This document shows, one piece after another, positions 36,901 through 46,900 of a DNA stretch of 54,643 nt (positions within the stretch are counted from its first letter, which is position 1; every line of letters begins with the position of its first letter). The DNA lies in assembly GCA_028277105.1 (NCBI GenBank), contig JANQHO010000027.1:1-54643 (forward strand), given 5' to 3'. Below the pieces are notes generated by a model, which was not told where the DNA came from, did not search any database, and saw only the letters and a program-made list of their open reading frames with translations. A program made the position numbers and the translations under genes. The stretch is from Owenweeksia sp. Lineage in GTDB: Bacteria > Bacteroidota > Bacteroidia > Flavobacteriales > Schleiferiaceae.

Positions 36901-37233
36901 ATCATTGATGGCTGGCAAAAAGTAGATGAGATCATCACCTTTACTGTGCCTCAGGGGCTTCAAGGTATTGTTTACTGTAAATGGAGTTTCAAAAACACCT
37001 CCTCCACCCAAAAGGGCTATATAGACGATATCCGCATCCATCCCCTGCACTCCAATATGGTAAGCCATGTGTACGACATCTATACCAACCGCAAAGTAGC
37101 GGAACTGGATGCTAACAACTTTGCCACCTTCTATGAGTACAATGAAGAAGGTACCGTGATACGAGTGAAGAAGGAAACCGAAAGAGGTATAGTTACCGTA
37201 CAGGAATCCCGTGATTTTACCGTAAGAAACTAA
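30919..37233 (+). CDS. Giant secreted SpvB/TcB-like protein (copy 2, gene 4)
   Basis: 2104 residues, colinear with the 2101-residue product of 5668-11973. Signal peptide 1-36 (ends AFAS). The SpvB/TcB-like block is at about 50-115 (GDFSYNIPLLDIEGYPINI, MDQEASWVGLGWSLNPG, RGIPDDF), a Gly-rich beta region follows, then SGGTVEIDYEADDYAY near 940. The C-terminal carbohydrate-binding-like module ends GYIDDIRIHPLHSNMVSHVY and a single YD-type repeat (YNEEGTVIRVKKE) closes it. The Gly-rich region (about 125-300) and the C-terminal sandwich (about 1880-2040) differ most from copy 1. It probably forms one part of the shell in which the RHS protein of the same copy is enclosed; this is inferred from TcB/TcC. 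The downstream gap to gene 5 is 14 nt. Confidence 0.85.
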   Translation: MIRIIRKHRATKVLACLLAISFVFDFLWPTKAFASGPNQPEFTAFGHASMSELVNTANGDFSYNIPLLDIEGYPINITYNAGSTMDQEASWVGLGWSLNPGALNRTMRGIPDDFKGENIEQEISMKTNYTFGAEVGAGGEFLGAGDNFGVNLGAGMGVFYNNYKGLGINRSINFGISAGKFFSAGVGIDANSQEGITISPSVSLTGRKKGSNGNSASASVGLGTSYNTRSGLSDLSLSLDVGMKQTDKIDGEEVSQSLGISSSASIPIGTSTYFPSIQFPRRATATELRAKVGTEVQGGFIHGYVKGYLMTEEISNKYLSSEAYGYLYAHAGQDKLDAIHDFNRTNDGMVSSETPNLPLTNQTYDIFTATAQGLSSMFRAHRSEVGTVYDNQLKTTNSSDKFGVEVGFGTYAEGGGNTNNFDLEQSSGKWTAFDNAKLDFIGNNHSLVENNYEFEEAYFSQSGEGLAINEAYYNALGGDEAVRLQLNGNEPSSITSRLVNRSGSVLNANIANVHNPKRTKRGVVINYLNAKQAKDYALEKKIESHTLNNFDYAVAATSSADHIIGEGHYTTLDGSVSDRIGHADNKEHHISEVSVTDQGGKRFVYGIPSYTRAYEERSFNVSPTSGFNSIPSSLFDDGLKSFSSNENSINNSNKKDGFFQKKSVPDYATSYLLTAVLSTDYVDVSGNGPSVDDLGTYTKFNYTRIHANYGWKQPYEQNMANFNAGFRSDKKDDRASYMKGQKEIWYLHSIETKNYIAEFDLEQRVDAIEADFNSEGGQGSAKMYALKEIRLYARKDKETNGVSAVPIKTVHFKYSNTLCNNLPAHTGIGKLTLDEIYFTHGQSQKAWFSPYQFFYADPNHNKITDDDPTYNEDYDYNSYDRWGNFKKKKTGAGQNLRTSLNLSNSDFPYVNNYPNNHCSDYQPDVDAAMWALHTIKLPSGGTVEIDYEADDYAYVQNKRAGQMMKIAGTYDGSSIIQKLYADANNMFGGGRDPHLELVVDLPVPIKASSEGDAMSLFTDRYLREENQGALATSILGKLYYKCAVNTGLESDEYDFVTGYADIDRVTGMLTPSSSCTVNEFIAHPNGGSTYYTQAVIKLKPAKLKDNERGSDVNPISKATWQMVRTYLYKLAFPAGSMEDDNPGLNEETIQLLFSFIEDIRVMIRGVNTEMRRKGIGQKIVPGKSFVRLHNPTYKKIGGGHRVKQVLMVDEWASMNTDANPNYVEDDAVYGKVYSYNTTHPTLKDENGNALIISSGVASYEPQIGGDENPFRRPIEYELKRHLYANDILYAEAPFGEVFFPSPSVIYSHVKVRDYVPPGVNRTVNGTGESVFEYYTAYDYPIKVDYTPPQKIEENPNPITSLFSMKSTYELAMSQGYSVVLNDMHGKPKGTTIYGEGRVGDDFISKMEYFYKSMGGYHKELDNRISVLAEDGSIENNVLVNVDFDMVHDSKQTLTKSKSRSYQANVNVVQVPATPPFPLPIPSFFMQKSDDTKRHKMSVITKVVQKYGILEKTIAEDQQARIETRNELYDKETGQVLLSRVTNQYDKANDHRSMTYPAHWAYDRMGPAYKNIDKEFTEQTAGDVVDQFGYIQSPYDRHFVVGDEVMVYDNNGNADQKYWVIYGKCTSGRCNEGPDLEGLFLIDRNGILYNSIVPQTFQIIRSGRRNQAAVAVGNFTAKQGLSGYAWKDNSLANFKVLNSSAQEFTEYAHYQLYGPQPQCNDNTINPFVWGVMGNWRPTKSWVYNVERDYSNGNLKNDGYFNMKPFWVWDGAESQWESNGNLNNWQTVTENTLHHASGFTIENRNEIGTYVAQLPSLNNTVVKAVANNARYREMLSESFEDFNMLNDNYDNGFWTYLCTQNRVGLYQGAHDNTITYTNSTAHTGNYSVELPVSSDYALPDIRFRGDKDLTVVIPEIPYQPQGWEKLQEVSFAEVSEGEEAGFVISYWKRLGTELDYDVKKALKDQYDPVSIEVEVKRRIQSTIFNFPHERKTQKSVIIDGWQKVDEIITFTVPQGLQGIVYCKWSFKNTSSTQKGYIDDIRIHPLHSNMVSHVYDIYTNRKVAELDANNFATFYEYNEEGTVIRVKKETERGIVTVQESRDFTVRN

Positions 37234-37247
37234 AAACAGCAGTTGAT

Positions 37248-37934
37248 ATGCGCTATCTAACCCTATTTCTCGCTTTAGTTTTTGGCTCAATGCTTAAAGG
37301 CCAGGACAGTACCCAACTGGTTAATGAGATCCTGGCTCTGGCCCGGCCTTACCAGGAAGCTGAGTCCTGGCATATCCAACAGGAAATTGTAATGCTCGAT
37401 CAAAATACGGGAGAGTTACTAGATCGTGAAAAAACGGAGACTTATAAGTCGGGTAACCGCCAGTATTCCAAACAGTTTTCCGAAGAGATATTAATGGATG
37501 CCCCTTACCTGGTAAAAGTGGATAAACAGGAAAAAGAAATTGTGGTGGAGTCCTATCAAACCGATCAACTGCCCGACTTTCCCCTGGAAGAATACTTTGA
37601 GCTTTATCGCCAGATAGAATACCGGGAAACGGAAAAACATAAGATCTACTACCTACAGCTAAAGGAATATTACATCTACAAAGAACTGGAAATATGGGTC
37701 GATAAGGCAAAGGGGCAATTACAGAAGCTCTGCGTATATCCTAAATATCCCATGGAAATAAAAGGAATGGAAAGAACGGTGAAGCTTGAAATTAATTACA
37801 GCACTATTGAATTCAATCCCAGGGGGATAGAAAAGAAATTAAGTATAGACAGGTACTTCAACCTAAGCGGGGGGGAGCTGAAACTGAACCCCCCTTATCA
37901 AAATTACACCCTGATTAATCGTATAAACCTTTAG
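37248..37934 (+). CDS. Small secreted protein, possibly LolA-like (copy 2, gene 5)
   Basis: 228 residues, the same length as the copy-1 protein. Signal peptide ends near MLKGQ-D, without the Cys seen in copy 1. Conserved beta-strand segments are QQEIVMLD, KTETYKSG, QYSKQFSEEI, EYYIYKELEIWV and PKYPMEIKG. The last 30 residues and the 85-110 stretch vary. The LolA/LolB-like reading rests only on the strand pattern and size. It sits between the two giant genes (14 nt and 3 nt gaps). Confidence 0.75.
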   Translation: MRYLTLFLALVFGSMLKGQDSTQLVNEILALARPYQEAESWHIQQEIVMLDQNTGELLDREKTETYKSGNRQYSKQFSEEILMDAPYLVKVDKQEKEIVVESYQTDQLPDFPLEEYFELYRQIEYRETEKHKIYYLQLKEYYIYKELEIWVDKAKGQLQKLCVYPKYPMEIKGMERTVKLEINYSTIEFNPRGIEKKLSIDRYFNLSGGELKLNPPYQNYTLINRINL

Positions 37935-37937
37935 GTC

Positions 37938-40900
37938 ATGCTGAAAAAATATTTCCCTATAAAAAAACAACAGATATTTCTAGGTTTTCTTTTGAGTTTT
38001 GCCTTAGCCGCGCCAGCAGATCTGCTGGCGCGGGATGAAGGGGTGAACACCCGCCTTCAGGGAGCAAAACTGCTGCCGGGCTCACAGCTTGCGGTAGAAG
38101 ACAACAAAATGTTTCACATGGAGATCCACGACCCGGCATCCAATCCCTCCGATCCCTGGACCGATGAATTTCTCAACGCCAGTGTACTGAATAAGATCAC
38201 CTTTGGTATTGATGAGTCCGCAACCGATGATCTGAGTTCAGACTTCTTTTATATGATCAATTTCGATGTAGAACTGTGGCGTTATGAGAATGGAGCCTGG
38301 ACTCAGACTACCGAAAGCGGCCTTGAATTAAAGATAGATCACAAAGCCACTTATGGCACCAATCTGGACCGTGATATAGTTTCTTTTGAAAATGTCCACA
38401 AATCTATTATCACTATTAATTCCATTGTAGATGCCAACGGAGGCAGTGTTTCAGGATCTTCCCCTGCTATAGAAGCCGTTTACCTGGAAAATGCCGTGGA
38501 GGTAGAGCGCTACTACTTTTTCAACCCTGCTCTGGTGCCCAACATCAGCAATCTGCTCCAGGAAAAATCAGCGGATAATCACCTTACCCTTTACTGGCCC
38601 TTTATCAGGGCAGCTGAGCAATATGATCTGGAGTGGACTTTTGTGGATCATTACGCTGAGGATGCCACCAACAATTGGAATTTTAATTTTGACCAGCAAG
38701 CCACCCGGGTAAGGGTAAATGAAACCCAATATACCTTGCCCCTGGTTTTTGACGAAGGCTATTTACTCTTCCGTTATCGTCCGGTATACGCCTCCCCTTT
38801 AGACGGTGGGCTCCCGGTAGAAGGGCGCTGGTCTACCCATAATTCCGGTGCTTCCGGTACAGTAGCCTCCTATCCTTCTAATGCCGTACATACCGTTTCA
38901 CCCACGGCTTCTGCTTCGGTAGCTACCGAATCCAGGCCCCACGAAACCACTATGAATTGGCAGTACAGTGCTGTTTATGCCGAAGACAGCCGCTCCTCCC
39001 ATACGGTAGCTTATTCCGATGGTCTGAGCAAATTGCGGCAGCAAATTGCTAAACTGCCTACAGAGGATAAAACTGCGGTAACTTCCGCTATTTACGATTA
39101 TACCGGCCGACCTACCGTGCAGATCATGCCGGTGCCCATGAACGATCCTGAGCTACACTACTATCACGGTTTAAATCAGGTGAATAATGGCGGTAGCAAC
39201 GAGCCTTTCAGTGCCAGACATTTTGATGACGATGACACTTATCTGGACATTTCAAGCGCCAGTACAGAATGTGATATCGATTTTCCCGGACTCAGCGTCA
39301 ATTTTTCCCTTGGTGCCGCTAAATATTATTCCGATCAAAATTCTGCTCAGGAAGGTATGCAGGCTTATGTGCCGATTTCCCAGGACGCCTACAGCTCCGA
39401 TAAAGCCTATCCTTTTACTTTAGTGCAGTACACTCCCGATCATACCGGAAGGGTAAAAAGGCAAAGCGGGGTGGGAGCCGATCTTAGCCTGGGCAGCGGG
39501 AACGAAACCCGTGTTTATTACGACAATCCCTTGCCGGGTGAGTTACAGTTTTTCTTTGAAGCCAACGATATCGGTGATATCAATAGTTACCGCAGAGTGA
39601 TCACTAAAGATGCCAATGGACAGGTTTCTTTCCAGTATCTCAACAATTTCGACAAAGTAGTGATCTCCTCCCTTTCACCTCAAAATCCCCAGGCCTATGT
39701 GCCTGTGAACCCCGGTAACCCTCCCCAGGCCATTAGTGATCTGCTGGAATACGCTACCGATGAAGAGCCTTTATCGGTAAGCCTTACCCGTTTTGTGGAG
39801 AAGGGAGAAGAAGTAGAATTCCGTTATTTCCTCGACCCTCAACCCTATAAAGATGCCTGTTTAGACGAAGGGTTGGGAGCCCCTCAAATTTGTTTTGACT
39901 GCCTGTACGATCTGGAGATCAATTTCAAATTTGTAGATGAATGCGGCAACGAAGTGATTATTAACCCTACCGCTCCCAATACCACTACTATGTCGCCTAT
40001 GCCTTATGGCACAGCCGTGGGCGATGCCAACTACTACAATGTAAATTGTGAAACGGCCGGGGCGGATCGTTTTGAATTCCCTTCTAATACTTACAGTACC
40101 GGTGGTCTGTCAGATGTAATCTCTTTACCTGAAAACGGTTATTTAACTATTACCAAAACCCTGCGGGTAAAACCAGGAGCTGCCGAAGAATACGCAGACC
40201 TATACGTGGAAGAACTCGCAAAGGCCAAAGACAATAATTACCTGAATAGCAGTTGTGATTTTAAGACCAAAGAAGACTGGATCTGTGAACAATTGATCGG
40301 GATGGTAGCTGAGATTGACGATTGCAAGAGTTACGATTGCGATGACATGTTTATCAATGATATGGCTCCAACTTATATGGATGAATATGAAACCTATTAT
40401 ATCACACTATGTGGTGAGTTCTCCGATGGTTCCAGCTGCGATCCTTTAGATTTTGAAACATGGATGCAAACTACCTATTCCAGTCTTTATAATAGCTATA
40501 TTGATGATTGTACCAACTCCGGTTTGTATGCCTTCAATCCTTGTAAGTCGTACAGAGAAGCCATGTTGGCCGATTTTATGCCTGGTGGGCAATATGCCCA
40601 GTATAACGTTAGCAATTCCGGGGGAACCGTTACTTATTCAGCACCGGACAATACTTCCATCTTTCACATTGCCCCTGCCGGTATTCTGGTCAATTATGCC
40701 TCTTTAGCGGTGAACTACGATCTGGCCACTTATCCCATAATCAATGGGGTTGCTGTGAATCCCAACACGCTAAGTATAGAGGAGTATATTTTAAATTTCA
40801 ATCCTCTTTGGGCCGAGGCTTTATTGCCCTTTCACCCGGAATATTGCTATATCCAGTTTTGTGAAAACAACCAGGCGGCTTTTGCTTATGAAGCGGCTAT

Positions 40901-43900
40901 GCTGGCTACTGAAGATTTTAATGAGGCTCGCTGCCAAGGTTTTTTAAACCCTCAAAATGCGGGGAAATGCACCGCTGTTTCCATTCCCACTTTGCCGGGA
41001 GGGTGTACGGCTAATTTTGATCCTTATACTAATGCCAACATCCAGGGTTATGTCAGTAGTTTAAATCATTCTTCGGTAGGTCTTAGCGGAGGACCGAATG
41101 ACTGCATCTGGGATGCAGCTATGAAAATTGTTCACAATACGACCACTCCACCTAATGCTTTTGGAAGCGATCCCTGTGTGGAAGACCGGGAATGGCAAAC
41201 CTTCCGTTCCCTTTACCTGATGGGAAGAAAATCTTTGCTCGATCAGGCCTTCTTCAGCCAGTTTCCCACTTGTTATGATGTCAACAAAAAGCTCAAAACC
41301 CCCTATGCTCAAAAGATACAGCGCGTACCTTTTTACGATTTTACCAATATGAACTTTGGGAATTTGCAGGATTCCCTCTCAGCTCAGTGGAATTATATTA
41401 TAGGGGGGGCTGGAGCTACCGCCAACAATATGGGGATATGTGATGTATGTGACGATTACGCTCTGATGTGGAAATCAAAACTGACCAACTGTTCCGGCAG
41501 TTCAGCCACTCTCGACAATACAGTAGAGGCTATCCGTCAGCTTTGCCAGTACCAGTGCACCCAGTCAGATGGAACCTACCAGGGTTACCAGATCAATCCC
41601 CTGGGTGCTGTTAGCTTGCCTAATTACAATTTTCTGCCGGTAACAGCTAAGGGCTCCTACACCGCTCCCAGTGGAACGGCTTACATCAATTCAGGAGGTT
41701 CTTCTTTTTACGCGGAGAATGTAGACGATATTCTCCATCAATTTTACGGCAGCAACTGGCGGAATATGAGCTGCAACGCCTTTATGATCAGTCAGCCAGG
41801 GCCTTTTGGGCAAAATGATCATACCCGCTTTTTAGACGGTTGTGGCTGTGATGCCATAACGGCTAATGAAGCAGAATTTGCCTCACTTTCGGGTAGTGGT
41901 AATTTGCCGGTCGGAGTAACTACCGAAGCCCAGTTATTTGAATACCGTTACGGTCACCACCTGGCTGATTATAAAAATATAAGATGTGCCTGCGATAATG
42001 ATGTGTCGCTATTACTGGAAATGCGCATACCCTTTCCTACTGAACTCACCTGCGATGTGTGCATCAGTTGTGCTGATATACAGGGAGTGATCACGAACTT
42101 CAATTCTTACTTTGGCCTGGCTTCCCTTAACGATTGGACGGATACCAATATCTTCCCTGTGGTATTCACCAATTTTGCCAATGTTATTCTCACGGAGCAA
42201 TTGGGCGTCAATGCCAATGGCGATATCAGGCTCAGTTTTGCCGATTACGCCAACCTGATGAACGACTGTGAGGGCTATTGTGCCAACCAGCTTATAGAAG
42301 GAGATAACCTAACGGAGCACGCCTATGAAATTCAGGAGTTTCTTAATGACCTCATCGGCCATAATATGCTGGATGCTTCCTCAGCAACCCCTTTGCCCAA
42401 ATATTTTGACTTTTACCGCAACAACCTCTATGAATGTGCCTTTAGCGGGGAAGAAGAGGTGACTACTCAAACTACTACTTCATCCGGTTCAGGCTTCCTG
42501 ATGACGGTTCAGCTGAGGGATAATGCCGCCTGCACCGGTATGAACTGCAATTGTGCTTTTGAAGGCAAAGACATTGATCTGCTTTGTACGGGATGTACCA
42601 GCCCCATCAATGTAGATGAGATCGCTTATTTCGACTATATCGCTGCCGATTTTACTGGGGCAGTATTATCAGCCGGAGAGCATTATGAGTTCAGGATAAC
42701 TGCAGTGATGAATGACGGCAGCACTATACTTTTTGATGAGTGCTACGTACACAGAGAAGGTACGCCAGCGGCAAAACGCTATCCCGTTTACAACAGTATT
42801 GCCGGAGCTTTCCCATCCTATTGCAGCGGTTCCGGCAGTTATACCGCCTATATGCCCCAATTGTGCTACCCCGGGCTTAAATACAAAGAGCGTGACCCTT
42901 GTACCGATGACGTTATCGAAAGAGCTATTTCAGCCGGGGAGTTGTTGTACGAAGAAAGTACGGAAGACCTGAAAGAAGCTTTCCGGAATAATTACACCGC
43001 TTATTGCGAAGGCAATACTACTACTCTGGATGAAGCTTTTGACCTGAAGCATAATGTGAATAATGCCTATACAATGCTTTACTATTACGATCATTTGGGC
43101 AATCTGGTGCAAACCGTACCTCCGGAGGGAGTGGATGACCTGGGTAACAAAGCCCATAAAATGAGCACGGAATACCAGTACAACAGCCGTAATCTTCCCA
43201 CTCAGCAACAAATGCCCGATCACGGCTACCGGGACGGCAGTAGCTGGATTAAAGGAACCACCAAATTTGCTTACAACAGCAAAACCCAGATCGTGATCAG
43301 TCAGGATGAAGAGCAGCGTGCTGGTAAAAAAATAGGTGAAATCTTTTATCCGGGCTATTCCTATTCTCTCTATGACGACCTGGGCCGGGTAATAGAAAGC
43401 GGTTTGATCTACGGAGAATACAGCGTAAGTTCCTCTCAGAATATGGTGGATTATGCTTACAGCAATGGAGTACAGGAGATCATTAATCATGAAGATTTTC
43501 CGGCTACGATTTCTTCCACCTCTTCCGGGGCTAGCTGGACTTTATACGAGCGTAGCGAAGTAGTGCGCAGCCGTTATGATGTGGCACTTAGCCCCTTTAT
43601 TGACGATCAGTTTGACGGAGGCCAGCAAAATCTGCTGAACCGGGTGGCTTCAATTACCTATAATGAGATCTATGATGTTAACCCATTAGTGTACAATAGC
43701 GCCATCCACTACAGCTATGATGAAATGGGTAATGTAAGTAAGATCATTAACGACTATCCGGCCCTGGACCTGAATGAAGATGCTAAACACCGCTTTAAAA
43801 AAGTGGATTATACTTTTGACCTGGTAAGCGGCAACGTCAAAGAAGTAGCCTACCAGAAAGGGGAGGTTGATGCTTTTTACCACCGCTATATTTACGACCA

Positions 43901-46900
43901 GGACAACCGCTTGAGAGAAGTGCTGACCTCGTCCGATCACCTCCACTGGGACCGCGATGCCGACTATAAATACTACGAGCATGGTCCCCTGGGCCGGATG
44001 GAGCTCAGTGACCTCAAAGTACAGGGGGAGGATATAGTGTACACCCTGCAGGGCTGGCTCAAAGGAAAGAATGCGGCCGATATGGAAGCCCAACGCGATG
44101 GCGGTAAAGACGGCCATGTGGGCAATCAATACTTCAGTGCAGAAAGCGACCTGCACGCTCATTTTGCCGAAGATGCCGCTTCCCTGGGCCTTTATTACCA
44201 CAAAAAGGATTACGCTTCCGTTAAGGATTATACAGCTTTGCCGGATGAAAATATTTTACCTCAAATCACCGGTACCGGTTTATTCAATACCGCCCAGAAT
44301 TACCGCGAACTCTACAACGGTAACATCAGCGCCCGCCTGCACCAAAGCCGCAATGTTTCCGGGCAAAAGAACCCCTTAATGGCCGCCCGTTACCGTTACG
44401 ATCAATTGAACCGGCTCAGGCAGGCTAATTATTACTTTGGCTCGGCTTTATTTGGTACCAGCGGTGCCAATTATTCGGAAAACCAGCTGAATTCTTCCAA
44501 TGATTATGGTTCAGAATATGTTTATGATCTGAACGGCAACATAAAGGAACTTACCAGGAGTGCTTATGCAGCTCAGGGACTAGGCATGGATAAATTATCC
44601 TACAGGTATAATTCCCATAACAATCAACTTCATGTAGTAGATGATGATGAAGGAGCCAATCCCTATGACGATATAGAAGATCAAATGGATAACATCGTTT
44701 TTGATGAAACGGATTCCACCACCTGGAATTACGGCTACGACCGTATCGGTAACCTGATCTATGATAGGCAGGAGTGTATCCAAACTATTGAGTGGACCAA
44801 TGCTGGCAAGGTAAAACGCATTATCAGGGATGCTGGATGCATTGCTTCATCCGGTACACCTAAGCCCGATATGGAATTTGAATACGACCCTATGGGCCAC
44901 CGCATCCGCAAAACAGTGAAACCCCGTATGAGCAATGGAAATCTTCAGAACGAGCTTTTCTGGGAACACACTTTTTACCAACGCGATGCCCAGGGTAATG
45001 TATTAGCTGTTTACGAAAATGATTTTGTTACTGATGTAGAAATAAGAGCTTCATTTTGTTTTGGAGATGATATCCTGTATTATAATCCGGAACATACCAA
45101 TGAATTGAATTTACAGATCTTTATGTCAGACGGGAGTTCAGTATTTACCCCTGAAGTTACTCTTACAGGGAACAATAGTATTGCTCTGGTTCAGGCATTG
45201 GCTAACAGTATTAACGGTATGCAACTGGAAAATTTGTGGGCTCTGGCCATCGATGACTGTCTCTACATTTTCAGTTCCTATGAACACTCTGTTATCCCTA
45301 CTCATGGTTTTATATATCATGATTGGATTCTCGAAGATGGTCGAGTATTTCCCCAGCATCCATTTTCTATTTCTTTTCAATCCTTCCACCCGCGGGATCA
45401 GTTTAAGCTGAGTGAGCAGCATATTTACGGCTCTTCCCGTCTGGGCGTCAAAGACCGCAATCTCACCCTTTTTGATAAATATGTGACCCGTTACACCACT
45501 GATCCAGAGAGCGGGGAACTCACCAGTCTTACCTACGGTCAGCTTCACCCTACATTTGAAGATTATCCCTGTGAGTCCTTCAGCGGCTATTGTTTGCTGA
45601 AGTTAAGCAATGGAGGTAATAATAAATTGCCCTACCTCGATCTGGGTGACGGGGTCAATATTTTTGAAGGAGTCAGTTGGACTGGGGGTAGTGGTACGGC
45701 CGGTAATTTTTTAAATTGGTTTACCAACACATTTACCTCCAGTAGTACCTATGCTAACCTTAAACTGACCCACACTACCTCTGGTTTAGGTTCCAATGAG
45801 ATCAAGATTGGCCGTTATGGCATGAGCAATCAAAATGGTAAATTACCTGTAGTAGATGATGCTACTAGCGTGGTGAAGATTGAAATAGCCGGGGAAAATG
45901 CCTTAACAGACCCCAAAGATCTGGCTTTTTACGGAGGCCATGAAGCCTGGGAAAATTGTGAGGGCCAGCGCCAGGCCGGGGACAAAAAATACGAGCTGAG
46001 CGACCACTTGGGCAACGTACAGGCGGTAGTATCTGATCGCAAAGTCATCTCCGGTGATGGGAATGTTATTTACACCGACCGCTTTGATACCGAAAGCCCG
46101 GGCTGGAACTGGAATAACAATCACTTTACCATTGAAAATGGCAGGGTTAAGGTGAAATCCACCAACCAGTTTACCCAGTTCCGAAGGGATTTTGACCTGG
46201 ACGCTAATTCTGTTTACACCTTGAAATTTGATGCTGATAAAGGAACAGTGGATAAACTCAACATAGTTGTTAATAATATAACATCGGGATTATTTACCCT
46301 TGCGGGGCCTGTGGTACTCAGCGGTACTCACGAAGTAACCTTTATGACTACCAATGCGACCAAAGTGCGCATTATGTTCCAGCGCAACGATCCCACCAGT
46401 GCCGGTATGAAGGTCTTCTACATCGATAACGTACAACTCTCCAAAAACACCCTGGTATACGGGGAGGAATTCAATCAGCCCGTGGGCAGCAACTGGATCA
46501 TAGACGAAAGTCATACTGTCACTAACTTCTACCGTAAATGGATCAATACCTCGGCCCCGGGCAATGGTATGCAGCTCACCCTCAATGGCCTGGACGACAG
46601 CAAAACCTACCGCCTGCGTTGTGCCATCAATCCTCATAACACTAACCTTCGCTTTAAATTATTTGACGGCAGCAGTTGGGTAACAGATGAACACGTGCCT
46701 CACGTTTACGGAGGCTTGCGGGACTGGACCTTTCAGCCTGCAGCAGGCAGCAGTTCTGTAACCATCCGTTTTGAACGGCAAAATGCTACCGGTAACCGTA
46801 GTTTTGCTATAGAAGAGTTTGTAGTTATAGAAGACAAAAATGCGGTACAACCCGACCGTTTCATAGCCGATATTCTTTCCACCAACGATTACTATCCCTT